A stretch of 64,000 nt of DNA. It comes from Cellulomonas fimi (lineage in GTDB: Bacteria > Actinomycetota > Actinomycetes > Actinomycetales > Cellulomonadaceae). The first letter of the stretch is position 1. Each line of letters starts with the position of its first letter. Under the pieces are notes generated by a model. That model did not search any database. It worked only from the letters and a program-made list of their open reading frames with translations, and was not told the origin of the DNA. The position numbers were made by a program, and so were the translations under genes. This document shows, in pieces, positions 35,559 through 43,936 of the stretch. The DNA is taken from positions 1 through 64,000 of the forward strand of contig NZ_JABCJJ010000002.1 of the NCBI RefSeq assembly GCF_012952065.1. Direction: 5' to 3'.

Positions 35559-37101
35559 CGGGCTCCGGAGCGCGCCGGTCGCGCACAGCGTCGCCGTAGC
35601 GGTGACGCTTGTCGGCGTACATCTGCGCGTCGGCGGCGGCGATGACGTCCTCCGTGCGCGTCGACGCGCCGGCGGCGATCTCGACGACGCCCACGGACGC
35701 GCCCGCCGAGACCATCACGCCACCGTGCACGACGGGTTGCGAGACCGCGTCGCGGATCCGCCGCACCGTTCCGGCGAGCATCGCGGCCGGGCCCTCGCAG
35801 ACCACGAGGAACTCGTCGCCGCCGAGGCGCGCCGCGGCGTCGCGCGGCCCGAGGGCGCGCCCGAGCCGACGCGCCATCGAGACCAGGAGCGCGTCGCCGG
35901 CCCGGTGGCCGTGCGCGTCGTTGGCAGCCTTGAGCCCGTCGACGTCGAGGAACACGACGATCACCGGGTGGGCTCCGCGCCGACGCGCTCGGTCGAGCGC
36001 CTCGTCGAGGTGCGCCAGGACGGCGGACCGGTTCAGCAGGCCCGTGAGCTCGTCGTGGGTGACGAGCTGCGTCAGCCGGTCCTGCGCTGCGGCCTGCAGT
36101 CGGGCGAGATGGGCGATGCGCACCACGACCAGAGGAACGAGAGCCGACGTGACGAGCGCGAGCAGGAGCCAGTCCGCGTTCCCGCCGGTCGCCTCCTGGA
36201 CGGCGGCGACGAGCGGGTTGACCAGCAGCACCAGACCGAGGAAGGTCAGCCGATGGGTGCCCAGCGCACCGTCGCGCGACGGCCCCGGCTCACCGAGGGC
36301 GACGCTCGACGGATGCACGAGGCCGGCCGCGAGCGCTCCGTAGCCGACGACCCACGCGAGGTCGATCGCCCGGTCACCGGAGCCGGGGTCCGGGCCTCCC
36401 AGCAGGATCCGGCCGGCGTTGCCCGCGAGCAGGGCGAGGGTCGCCACCGAGAGGTACGCCAGCGCCGGCCGCGCGGCCGGATGGGTTGCCGCGGTGCGCA
36501 GGACCATCCCGGCGATGGTGCTCATGATCATGACGATCACGAGCGCGTACGTGCGTGCGGCGGTGGTCGCCGCGGCCCGGTCGAGCGCGGGCTGGGCGAT
36601 GACGGTCCACAGGACGCTCGCAGAGCCCAGGGAGACGATCGCCGCCTCGACGAGCCGGCCGCCGTCGCGCTGGAGGAACGGGCGCAGCACCAGGTACGCG
36701 GCCACGAGGAGCAGGACGTAGCCGAGCGGCAACGCGATTACGCGGAGCGGACCCTCGCCCTGCGCCGCGTCGACCGTCCCGACCGGCACGAGCGAGCCGA
36801 CGGAGTTGACCAGGAGGACGAGCAGGGCGGCGAACGCGACCCACCACGCCTGGGCGGGCCGGATCCGGCGGCGAGCGAGCGTGCCCAGCACGACGGTCGC
36901 GGGCACGAGGATGGCCACGACGTGGACGGCCTCGCGGACGAGCCCGTCGGTCAGCACCGTGACGACCGCGAGCAGCGCCGCTGTCAGCGTGACGACGGCG
37001 TGCGTCGGCACGGCACTGACGGCTCTCACACCCAGGACATCGGCCGGGGCCGGCCGGAGTTGCACCCTCGGCCGGGTGATCATGACCGTCGTCGTCGTCA
37101 C
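35551..37101 (-). CDS. Membrane diguanylate cyclase-like protein, copy 1
   Basis: 516 residues. About ten membrane helices fill residues 30-330, then a GGDEF domain with DELTGLLNRSA, FLDVDGLKAANDAHGHRAGD and the intact active-site loop RLGGDEF. It would make cyclic di-GMP in response to a membrane or ligand cue. No RxxD inhibitory site was recognised. Its stop end overlaps the xdh stop end by eight bases. The start could also be the ATG at 37083. It is paired with a near copy 31 bases upstream on the same strand. Confidence 0.85.
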   Translation of the reverse strand: MTTTTVMITRPRVQLRPAPADVLGVRAVSAVPTHAVVTLTAALLAVVTVLTDGLVREAVHVVAILVPATVVLGTLARRRIRPAQAWWVAFAALLVLLVNSVGSLVPVGTVDAAQGEGPLRVIALPLGYVLLLVAAYLVLRPFLQRDGGRLVEAAIVSLGSASVLWTVIAQPALDRAAATTAARTYALVIVMIMSTIAGMVLRTAATHPAARPALAYLSVATLALLAGNAGRILLGGPDPGSGDRAIDLAWVVGYGALAAGLVHPSSVALGEPGPSRDGALGTHRLTFLGLVLLVNPLVAAVQEATGGNADWLLLALVTSALVPLVVVRIAHLARLQAAAQDRLTQLVTHDELTGLLNRSAVLAHLDEALDRARRRGAHPVIVVFLDVDGLKAANDAHGHRAGDALLVSMARRLGRALGPRDAAARLGGDEFLVVCEGPAAMLAGTVRRIRDAVSQPVVHGGVMVSAGASVGVVEIAAGASTRTEDVIAAADAQMYADKRHRYGDAVRDRRAPEPVI

Positions 37102-37132
37102 AGGGTGTCACAGCGTGGTCGTGGGCTGCCCG

Positions 37133-38668
37133 TCACCCGTCGGCGGCGGTGCCGCTGCGGTCCGGGACGGGGCCCGTGGTGGGCGACGGGGTGACCTCCG
37201 GGCCGTCGCGCCGCCGGCGGTCGACGTGGGCGCGACCGTAACGGTGCCGCTTGTCCTCGTACATGCGCGAGTCGGCAAGGGCGACGACCTCGTCGACGCC
37301 GACCGCGTCACCCGGGCCCAGCTCGACGATCCCGATCGACGCGCCCGCAGCCAGCTCGACGCCCGCGAGCCGCACCGGCTCGCCCACGACCTGCCGGACG
37401 CGCGCGACCACGTCCCGCGTCGCGTCGGGGCTGCCCTCGCACACGACGACGAACTCGTCCCCGCCCACGCGCGCCGCCACGTCGTCGACCCCGATGGCGC
37501 CTGCGAGCCGGCCGGCGACGGTCTGCAGCAGCTGGTCACCGGCGCGGTGCCCGTACCGGTCGTTGGTCGCCTTGAGCCCGTCGACGTCGAGGAACAGGAC
37601 GGTCAGCCCGCGCGCGTCCGGGCGGGACAGCCGGGCGATTGCCTCGTCGAGGAAGACCAGCAGGGCGCGCCGGCTGATCAGGCCCGTGAGCTCGTCGTGC
37701 GAGACGAGGTGGGTGAGGGCCACCTGGGCGGACGCCTGCAGCCGGGCCAGGTAGGCGATCCGCACGACGACGAGCGGGACGAGCAGCAGCGTGCCGCTCA
37801 GGAGCAGCATCCAGTCGGCGCCGTCCCCGAACGCCTCCTGGGCGCTCGCGAGCAACGGGTTGAGGAGCAGGACGAACCCGAGGAGCGTCAGTCGCGCCGT
37901 GCTCAGGGTGCCGTCGCGCGACGCGCCGGGCACGCCGAGGTGCTCGCTCGACGGGTGGACCAGGGCGGCCGCCAGCGCGCCGTAGCCGAGGAGCCAGAGC
38001 AGCGCCCACGCGCCGATGGCATCGACCGGGCCCTCGATCGTGAGCACGCGACCGACGTTGCCGAGGAACGTGGCGAGCACCGCGACCGTGAGGTACACCA
38101 TCGCCGGGCGGGCGGCAGGCTGCGCGACGGCGCAGCGCGCGACCATGCCGGCGATCGCCGCGAGGACGAGGAAGAGCGCGAGGCTGTACACGAGCTCGCC
38201 CGTCGGCGCGTCAGCGTCCTCGAGCGCGGGGCGGGCGACGGTGACCCAGACGAGCCCCGCGCCGACCAGCGCGAGGATCGCGGCCTCGACCAGCCGCCCG
38301 CCGTCCCGCCGGATGAAGGGCAGCAGGATGGTCGTCACGGCCCCGAGCAGGAACAGGTAGCCGACCGGCAGTGCGAGCGCCACGAGGGGCCCGCTCGGCG
38401 TCGGCCCCCCCTGCACGTCGACCTGGACGAGGAACGCGACCTGGTTCGCGCCGAGGACCACGAGGGCGCCCAGCGCCAGCCACCAGGGCAGAGCGGGGCG
38501 CACGCGACGCACGAGGAGGGTCGCGAGCACGGCGCCCGCGGGGAGCAGGATCGCCAGCGTGTGGCTGATGCCGCGCGGAACGCCATCGGTCACCAGGTTC
38601 GCGATGCACAGCCCGACCGTCACCAGCATCACGAGGACATGTCCGGGCATCGTGCGGGGACCTGTCAC
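37133..38668 (-). CDS. Membrane diguanylate cyclase-like protein, copy 2
   Basis: 511 residues from GTG, with the same plan as its downstream neighbour: about ten membrane helices and a GGDEF domain (DELTGLISRRA, FLDVDGLKATNDRYGHRAGD, active loop RVGGDEF). Long stretches are alike in the two, including PAxPWWLALGALVVL-type and RDGGRLVEAAI segments, so they arose by tandem duplication. The C-terminal tail is longer, Pro/Asp-rich and probably disordered. It probably forms one transcript with copy 1. Confidence 0.85.
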   Translation of the reverse strand: MTGPRTMPGHVLVMLVTVGLCIANLVTDGVPRGISHTLAILLPAGAVLATLLVRRVRPALPWWLALGALVVLGANQVAFLVQVDVQGGPTPSGPLVALALPVGYLFLLGAVTTILLPFIRRDGGRLVEAAILALVGAGLVWVTVARPALEDADAPTGELVYSLALFLVLAAIAGMVARCAVAQPAARPAMVYLTVAVLATFLGNVGRVLTIEGPVDAIGAWALLWLLGYGALAAALVHPSSEHLGVPGASRDGTLSTARLTLLGFVLLLNPLLASAQEAFGDGADWMLLLSGTLLLVPLVVVRIAYLARLQASAQVALTHLVSHDELTGLISRRALLVFLDEAIARLSRPDARGLTVLFLDVDGLKATNDRYGHRAGDQLLQTVAGRLAGAIGVDDVAARVGGDEFVVVCEGSPDATRDVVARVRQVVGEPVRLAGVELAAGASIGIVELGPGDAVGVDEVVALADSRMYEDKRHRYGRAHVDRRRRDGPEVTPSPTTGPVPDRSGTAADG

Positions 38669-38891
38669 CGGTGGCCGTCCCGCATCGTCACGGGCCCGAC
38701 GTTACCGACCCGTGTCCACAGCACGACCGGGGGCCGCGCCCCGGCCGAGCACGGCGGGACAGCGCGTGGACGTCTCATACCGACCACCATCGGCGCGCGC
38801 GTCACGCAGTTGCGGCTTTCGCGGGGTCACCATGGCGAGGCAGTCCCGGGCTGCCGAGCCCCGCAGCATCGTGTGTGCCGCCGACCGGGGG

Positions 38892-39437
38892 TCAACCGTG
38901 CCGTACGGCGGACAGGACCAGGCCCACCGGGATGCTGACTCCGAGCACGGCGAGGAGCGCCCGGTAGACCGCCAGGTACCACGCGTGGGTGCGCGGACGG
39001 CGGGCCGCAGCCAGGAAGTGGCAGAGCGCCGCGAAGAGCATCGCTCCGCCGGCGACCACGACGAGCACCGCCTCGGTCACGGTGCCGATCAGGACGGCGA
39101 TGCCGGCGGCGTTGTAGAGCACGAGCTGCCGACCGGTGCGCGGTGCGGACGGCGGGACCGCTGCGAGCAGCGCCTGCCCCACGCCGAGCCCCGCCTGGGC
39201 CACCCCGGCGACGAGCACCAGGTAGGCAGCCATCCAGGAACCGGCGGCCAAGCCCGTAGGCCCGGTCACCGCGGCCACGAGCCCGCCCGCGACGACGGCG
39301 ATCAGGCCCACGAGCACGAACCCCCGCATCGCGCGCCATCGCGGGGCAGCGATCCATGCTGGTGCTGGTGCTGGTGCTGGTGCTGGTGCTGGTGCTGGTG
39401 CTGGTGCTGGTGCGCCGCCGGGCGGCAAGTCGCTCAT
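38892..39437 (-). CDS. Four-helix membrane protein with Ala-Pro repeat
   Basis: 181 residues from ATG. The N-terminus MSDLPPGG is followed by nine Ala-Pro pairs (coded by a GCTGGT hexamer repeat) and then four membrane segments: GFVLVGLIAVVAGGLVAAV, MAAYLVLVAGVAQAGL, AAGIAVLIGTVTEAVLVVV and YLAVYRALLAVLGVSIPVGL. No family was recognised. It is the last gene of a minus-strand group with a hemerythrin protein and an Fe-S-type regulator, so a role in NO or oxygen response is possible by context only. Confidence 0.65.
   Translation of the reverse strand: MSDLPPGGAPAPAPAPAPAPAPAPAPAWIAAPRWRAMRGFVLVGLIAVVAGGLVAAVTGPTGLAAGSWMAAYLVLVAGVAQAGLGVGQALLAAVPPSAPRTGRQLVLYNAAGIAVLIGTVTEAVLVVVAGGAMLFAALCHFLAAARRPRTHAWYLAVYRALLAVLGVSIPVGLVLSAVRHG
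39358..39411. repeat. GCTGGT hexamer tandem repeat (nine copies)
   Basis: A perfect six-base repeat on the + strand, coding alternating Ala-Pro on the minus strand. Such perfect short repeats are prone to slippage in steps of two residues without a frame change. Confidence 0.95.
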
Positions 39438-39520
39438 TCCTCGACTCCCTCGTTCGTGGCCGGTGTGGGCCGTGGCCTGCCCACCAGGGCCGTGGTAGTG
39501 CCCGACGGTCGCCGTACCGG

Positions 39521-39994
39521 TCAGTCCGTCGCGACCGCCACACCGACGACGACGGCGGCCAGCGTCAGCACCGCGATCGCCGAGCGCAGGACGACGGCAC
39601 GGCGGGCGCCGTCGACGACTGCATCTCGCAGTCCTGGGTCGTCCGGCGAGTCGACGGCGCCACGACGCAGCCGCGTCATGGCTCGCGCCTGGACGACGCC
39701 GGCGACTGTGGCCGACGCCAGGGCGCCGACAGTGAGGGCCAGCGCCGTCATCGCAGCGTCCCACGGGTGGGTCCGCAGCAGCCACGCCCCCGTGGTGGCA
39801 ACGACGACGAAGGCGGTGCCAAGCACGGCCAGGTACCTGCGCCCGAGCGCGCGGAAGAACTCCACCTGGTCGGGTGGAGCCAGGCTCGCGCGCGCCGTGC
39901 GCACCACGACGGCTGCCGCGACGAGGCCGCCGACCCATGTGGCGGCAGCCACGGAGAACGCGACCGCTGTCGCGAGGTCGAGAACCGGGGGCAC
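39521..39994 (-). CDS. Four-helix membrane protein, unknown family
   Basis: 157 residues from GTG. Four hydrophobic segments (LATAVAFSVAAATWVGGLVAAAVVV, YLAVLGTAFVVVATTGAWLL, MTALALTVGALASATVAGVV, SAIAVLTLAAVVVGVAVA) are separated by short charged loops, with FFRALGRRYL before the second. The plan is loosely like small CopD or DUF2269-type heme or copper membrane proteins, but no metal-binding motif is clear. It lies nine bases after the hemerythrin gene stop and is likely co-transcribed. Confidence 0.65.
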   Translation of the reverse strand: MPPVLDLATAVAFSVAAATWVGGLVAAAVVVRTARASLAPPDQVEFFRALGRRYLAVLGTAFVVVATTGAWLLRTHPWDAAMTALALTVGALASATVAGVVQARAMTRLRRGAVDSPDDPGLRDAVVDGARRAVVLRSAIAVLTLAAVVVGVAVATD

Positions 39995-40002
39995 GGCTCG
40001 GG

Positions 40003-40494
40003 TCAGTCCTCGTCCGGACCGAGCATCTCGCGGCGTCCGGCGATCAGCACCGAGACGTCCACCCCGGCACCGTTGAGTGCGGGGATCAGAACGGTCTCCT
40101 CCTTCTCCATCCGCAGGACGAACAGCATCACCAGGGCACGGGCAGACAAGGCGGCGTCCAACCCCGTCGCAGCCTGGTCGATGTGCTCGACCAGGCTGAG
40201 CAGCGATCGGTGATCGAGCTCGAGGGCGGCCACCAGGGCGTGCTCACCGGCACCCCGCGCCGCGTTGTACAGCACCATCTCCTCGGTCTGCAGATGGTCG
40301 AAGACCTCCCCGCGCAGGAAGTCGACCAGTGCTCGGCGCGCCGGCTCATGGTCTTCCCCGGCGGAGACCGCAGTGACCAGGGCGGCCTCCCGTGCGGCCA
40401 GCTCCGACCACAGACCTGCGTGGTGGCGATGGGCCGCCCCAGGGACGGAGCCGTTGTCGTCGCCACCGTCGGTCACGTGCCCGTGCTCACCCAT
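40003..40494 (-). CDS. Hemerythrin (HHE) domain protein
   Basis: 163 residues from ATG at 40494 (an ATG at 40512 is an alternative). The four-helix HHE pattern is visible: HRHHAGLWSELAAREAAL, VFDHLQTEEMVLYNAA, ALELDHRSLLSLVEHI and LRMEKEETVLIPAL, which supply the His and Glu ligands of a di-iron site. Such proteins bind oxygen or NO or store iron. A strong dyad overlaps the promoter, and the gene upstream encodes a cysteine-bearing regulator that may bind it. Confidence 0.8.
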   Translation of the reverse strand: MGEHGHVTDGGDDNGSVPGAAHRHHAGLWSELAAREAALVTAVSAGEDHEPARRALVDFLRGEVFDHLQTEEMVLYNAARGAGEHALVAALELDHRSLLSLVEHIDQAATGLDAALSARALVMLFVLRMEKEETVLIPALNGAGVDVSVLIAGRREMLGPDED

Positions 40495-40499
40495 GTGAA

Positions 40500-40523
40500 T
40501 ATTTACTGGCATGGCTGTCAATA
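40500..40523. promoter_or_regulatory. 24-base imperfect dyad at the hemerythrin promoter
   Basis: Left half TATTTACTGGCA and right half TGGCTGTCAATA are inverted repeats with nine of twelve matching positions. The block is strikingly AT-rich in this GC-rich window. It lies just upstream of the ATG at 40494, where TTGCTT (on the minus strand) and an AT-rich -10 region could form the promoter. It is a likely operator for the neighbouring regulator. Confidence 0.6.
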
Positions 40524-40602
40524 AAGCAAGGAGCCCGCGGCCGCGGCCCAGGTCGCACGGCGCCCCGGCGGTCGTCTGGCCTCGGTCTGTCGTCGGCGCC
40601 GG

Positions 40603-41301
40603 TCAGTCGTCGGTGCGGGTGGCGCCCGCAGCGGTCAGATGGGCCTCGCAGCCGGCCGGGCTCGCGAACGGGACCAGGCGATCCGCGCTGACGGGTGCAG
40701 CCATGGTCTCCAGGACTCCGCGCATCAGACCCAGGTGCACCGAGCACACGACGTCCGGGTGGGCGCGGGCCACCTCGAGGAACGGGCAGTGGCGCTGCAG
40801 GATGACGACGTGCCCCTCGTCCTCGTCGGCGCAGACCTCGGGCTCGAACCCTGCCTCGACGAGCACGGCCGTCAGCCGGGCGATCGCGTCGGCACCGTTC
40901 GCCGCCTGCTCCGGGCCCGCGTCGCGCGACAGCCCCCAGGAGCGGCCCGCTTCGATCGCCACGGCTGCCGGCTCGGGGCTCGTCCGCGCCACCACCTGGG
41001 CGAGCACGTCAGCGAGCTGTCCGAAGTGACGGCGCGCGATCCCGGCGTCGGGGACCGCGTCGGCCGTGTAGGCCAGCCGTGGACGTCCCGGTACACCGCT
41101 GCGCAGGACGTGCCGCGAGGCCAGCCCGTCGCTCGCGAGGCGCTCGAGGTGGAAGCGCACCGTGTTGGGATGCAGGCCGGTGTGCCGCGCGACCTCCTCG
41201 ACGTGCCATCCCTTCGGTGAGCTCCGGAGCACCGCGAGAACGCGCAGGCGCGACCCAGTTCCCGGCCGCTCCACGTCCGCGTCGACCGGATCGTGGTTCA
41301 C
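40603..41301 (-). CDS. HTH regulator with C-terminal cysteine cluster (SufR-like)
   Basis: 232 residues from GTG. A winged helix-turn-helix spans residues 18-70 (LRVLAVLRSSPKGWHVEEVARHTGLHPNTVRFHLERL). The C-terminal half has spaced cysteines in CPFLEVARAHPDVVCSVHLG and near the end AGCEAHL, plus one further up, as in SufR-type regulators that hold an Fe-S cluster. Such a cluster could sense NO, oxygen or iron state. It is first in the minus-strand group with the hemerythrin gene and probably controls it. The exact ligand is not known. Confidence 0.8.
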   Translation of the reverse strand: MNHDPVDADVERPGTGSRLRVLAVLRSSPKGWHVEEVARHTGLHPNTVRFHLERLASDGLASRHVLRSGVPGRPRLAYTADAVPDAGIARRHFGQLADVLAQVVARTSPEPAAVAIEAGRSWGLSRDAGPEQAANGADAIARLTAVLVEAGFEPEVCADEDEGHVVILQRHCPFLEVARAHPDVVCSVHLGLMRGVLETMAAPVSADRLVPFASPAGCEAHLTAAGATRTDD

Positions 41302-41312
41302 GCGCCCATGGT

Positions 41313-41382
41313 CTCATCCGCCGCGTTCCTTCCCACCGCGCTCCTTCCTACCGCGCTCCGTCCACCGCGCTCCGTCCCGCCG
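41313..41382. repeat. Degenerate 13-14-base tandem repeat upstream of the glycosyltransferase
   Basis: Four to five copies of a CCGCGCTCCTTCCTA / CCGCGCTCCGTCCA unit lie in the divergent spacer between the regulator gene and the glycosyltransferase. Nothing else is seen in this stretch apart from the TAGCCT box. Confidence 0.65.
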
Positions 41383-41419
41383 CACGGAGCGGCTCTGCCG
41401 ACGCCGCTAGCCTGTCCGG

Positions 41420-42592
41420 GTGCTCGTCGCCCACGTCTCCGACTGCTACCTCCCCCGGACGGGCGGGATCGAGTCCCAGGTGAGCGACCTCGCCGCCCGC
41501 CAGGCGGCCACCGGGCACGAGGTGCACGTGCTGACCGCGACCCTCGGTCCGGGCGGGGAGCGCGGCGGGGTGGTCGACGTCGAGCGCGGCGTCCACGTGC
41601 ACCGCCTCGGTGCGCGGATGCCGTCCGACCTCCCGGTGAACCCGGCTCAGGCCCGCCTGATCGCGACGGCGCTGCGGGCGGTGCGTCCCGACGTCGTGCA
41701 CGTGCATGCCGGGATGCTGTCGCCGTTCGCGTTCGACGGCGCCCGCGCGGCGCTGGCGCAGCGCCTGCCGGTCGCGGTCACCTGGCACTGCATGCTCGAC
41801 GGCGCGGTGACCGCCCTGCGGACCGGTGCCCGGCTGACCGGGTGGGCGCGGCAGCCGCTCGCCCTGAGCGCGGTGAGCGAGATCGCGGCGGACCGCGTGG
41901 AGGCCGTCTTCGGGCGCCCGGTCGCGGTCGTGCCGAACGGGCTGGACCTGGACCGATGGGTGCCGGACGCGGCGACGGGGTCAGGGACGGATCCACGACC
42001 GGCGGGATCAAGGCCGCTCCGGCTCGTGTCGACCATGAGGCTCGCGCCGCGCAAGCGGGCCGTGCCGCTGGTCGACGCCGTGGCCGCGGCCGCCGCGCGC
42101 CTCGCTCCCGGCGCCCTGACGCTGGACCTCGTCGGCTCGGGGCCGGACCGTCGGAAGGTCGAGCGTCGGGTCGAGCGGCACGGCCTGGGCGGCGTCGTCC
42201 GGGTGCGCGGGCGTCTGCCGCGGGAAGACCTGCGGGCGATCTATTCCCGTGCCGACGTCTTTCTCGCGCCCGCCGTGCTCGAGGCTTTCGGAATAGCGGC
42301 GCTCGAGGCGAGGGTCGCTGGACTGGCGGTGGTGGCCAGGCGCCAGACCGGCATCGCGACTTTTGTCGAGCACGGGACCAACGGCCTGCTCGTGGACGAC
42401 GACGAGGGTCTCGCGGACGCCGTCGTGCAACTCGCGCGCGACCGCGCGCTGCTCGGCCGGATCCGGTTGCGCAACGCCGGAAACCTCCCTGACCTGGGAT
42501 GGGAGCAGGTCATGGTCGCCGCGCAGCGCGAGTACGAGCGAGCTCGCGAGCTCCGGGACGGCCGCGGCGGCGAAATCGCTGAAAATGCGTGA
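41420..42592 (+). CDS. GT4-family glycosyltransferase
   Basis: 390 residues from GTG. The N-terminal domain begins HVSDCYLPRTGGIESQVSDLA, the typical GT4 acceptor-domain opening. The C-terminal domain has the nucleotide-sugar motif PAVLEAFGIAALEARVAGL (the EX7E pattern). A retaining GT-B glycosyltransferase, probably acting on a cell-envelope lipid or polysaccharide. No signal peptide. TAGCCT six bases before the GTG with no ribosome binding site suggests a leaderless mRNA. It is not part of a recognisable envelope cluster. Confidence 0.85.
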   Translation: MLVAHVSDCYLPRTGGIESQVSDLAARQAATGHEVHVLTATLGPGGERGGVVDVERGVHVHRLGARMPSDLPVNPAQARLIATALRAVRPDVVHVHAGMLSPFAFDGARAALAQRLPVAVTWHCMLDGAVTALRTGARLTGWARQPLALSAVSEIAADRVEAVFGRPVAVVPNGLDLDRWVPDAATGSGTDPRPAGSRPLRLVSTMRLAPRKRAVPLVDAVAAAAARLAPGALTLDLVGSGPDRRKVERRVERHGLGGVVRVRGRLPREDLRAIYSRADVFLAPAVLEAFGIAALEARVAGLAVVARRQTGIATFVEHGTNGLLVDDDEGLADAVVQLARDRALLGRIRLRNAGNLPDLGWEQVMVAAQREYERARELRDGRGGEIAENA

Positions 42593-42638
42593 CCAACGTC
42601 CCGGTCGATGGCTTCCGGGGTCAGGCAGTATTACCCGT

Positions 42639-42658
42639 GTGAACCCGAGGAGGTTCAC
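42639..42658. promoter_or_regulatory. Hairpin or operator upstream of the two-helix membrane protein
   Basis: GTGAACC and GGTTCAC are perfect seven-base arms around CGAGGA, about 60 bases before the ATG at 42716. It could be an operator or an mRNA leader hairpin. Confidence 0.45.
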
Positions 42659-42715
42659 CGGGTCTGGTGCCGCCGGGCCGCAGATCTCACCGTTTCCTCG
42701 AAAGGGAACAGCACA

Positions 42716-43279
42716 ATGTCGACCAACAAGACCGTCAAGTTCATCGGCCTCTTCAGCATCGTGGCCGGGATCGTCATGATCCTCGCCGGCGGCGCCACCT
42801 GGGCCATGGTGACGTCTCAGCTCAAGGCCGAGAACATCACCGTCGCGCCGATCACCGAGGAGAACCCGGGTGCGCTCGTCGGGGACCCGGTCGCCGGCCC
42901 GTTCACGGCCTTCGCCCAGGCCAACGCCATCAACGAGCACACGATCACGCTGGGCGGTGGCAAGACCTACGCCGAGATCGGCGACGAGATGACCGCGCTC
43001 CGCGAGCAGCTGGCGGCCGACGGTGACTCCCCGGCCGAGATCGCCGAGAACGAGGAGCTCGCCGGGCTCCAGACGCAGCGCAACAGCGTGATGAACGGCT
43101 CGTTCCTGCGGGCCTCGCTCTTCACCTCGGTCGTCTCCTACGGCGTCGCCGCCCTGGTGATCGGTCTCGGTCTCCTCTTCTCGCTCCTCGGCTACGCGCT
43201 CACCAGGCTCGCGAGCGGCGTCGTCACCACCTCGGCCCCGGCCCTCGCGGCTGCTCAGCCGGTCGGCGCCCGGGCCTGA
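42716..43279 (+). CDS. Two-helix membrane protein of the family often named LigA
   Basis: 187 residues from ATG with AAAGGGA ahead. Helix one is IGLFSIVAGIVMILAGGATWAMV and helix two is VVSYGVAALVIGLGLLFSLLGYALT. Between them is an exported domain with SQLKAENITV, INEHTI and MNGSFLRASLF. Database entries often call this family aromatic ring-opening dioxygenase LigA, but no dioxygenase motif is present. Function unknown. Two strong hairpins follow the stop. Confidence 0.75.
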   Translation: MSTNKTVKFIGLFSIVAGIVMILAGGATWAMVTSQLKAENITVAPITEENPGALVGDPVAGPFTAFAQANAINEHTITLGGGKTYAEIGDEMTALREQLAADGDSPAEIAENEELAGLQTQRNSVMNGSFLRASLFTSVVSYGVAALVIGLGLLFSLLGYALTRLASGVVTTSAPALAAAQPVGARA

Positions 43280-43285
43280 CGTACC

Positions 43286-43362
43286 CGCCCGGCGCACAAC
43301 CCCGGCAGTGCGCCGGGCGCCACGCACCGGACCACCCAGCCCTCCGCTGGGTGGTCCGGTGC
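43286..43362 (+). terminator. Double hairpin terminator
   Basis: Two successive perfect stems follow the gene: 12 bp (43286-43297 with 43308-43319) and 16 bp (43324-43339 with 43347-43362, loop of seven). The second is followed by CTTCTCG rather than a T-run. They probably end the + strand transcript and may also stop the minus-strand transcript coming from the right. Confidence 0.75.
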
Positions 43363-43402
43363 TTCTCGCGCGACCCTCACGGGCTGGTCGGTGGGCGGCG
43401 GG

Positions 43403-43936
43403 TCACCGGTTGCGCCGCCGCGCGCCCGTCGCGACGGAGCCCACGACCAGCCCGATGCCGGCGAGGGCCAGCAGGCCGATCGACGCGAGCTCGAGGTCGA
43501 AGCTCACCCCCGCTGCGATGGCGACGATCCCCGCGCCGATGACCGCGAGCACCAGGCCCCACACCACGGTGCCGACGCGCAGCGCGGGCTTCCGCGCGAC
43601 CGGGGCTGCCTCGACAGCCGTGCCCCCCTGGTCGGCCGGGGCGTACGGGGCAGACGGTGCGTACGGGGCAGTCGGTGCGTACGGGGCGGACGGCGCGGGC
43701 GGCGTGACGTCAGGCCGGAACGTGTCGAAGACGAGCTCCTCGCGGGGCGTCGCGCCCGTGGGAAGCTCCCGTGTCGCATCGCTCTCCCCGGGCAGGTCCC
43801 CCACGGCCGTGCCCTCCACGGTCGAGGTGTCCCGCGTGATCTCGGTGGTCGGCTCGTCGCGGTCGATCGCCGCGCGCTGACGTGGGTCGAGCGTCCGGTC
43901 CGGCTCGGGGACGGGCCGGGTCTGGTCGGTGCTCAT
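43403..43936 (-). CDS. Two-helix membrane protein with Pro-rich repeats
   Basis: 177 residues from ATG. A long charged, disordered N-terminal half contains SAPYAP/TAPYAP repeats near residues 90-105. The C-terminal part has two membrane segments, VGTVVWGLVLAVIGAGIVAIAAG and ASIGLLALAGIGLVVGSVA, and ends in GARRRNR. It starts at the last base of the PspC gene stop (TGATG overlap), so it is coupled to it and may act with it. No family was recognised. Confidence 0.75.
   Translation of the reverse strand: MSTDQTRPVPEPDRTLDPRQRAAIDRDEPTTEITRDTSTVEGTAVGDLPGESDATRELPTGATPREELVFDTFRPDVTPPAPSAPYAPTAPYAPSAPYAPADQGGTAVEAAPVARKPALRVGTVVWGLVLAVIGAGIVAIAAGVSFDLELASIGLLALAGIGLVVGSVATGARRRNR

Noticed and set aside
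42716-43279. Aromatic ring-opening dioxygenase LigA, the name often attached to this family
   Set aside because: The protein has two membrane helices and no metal-binding or dioxygenase motif; the name looks like a carried-over error.
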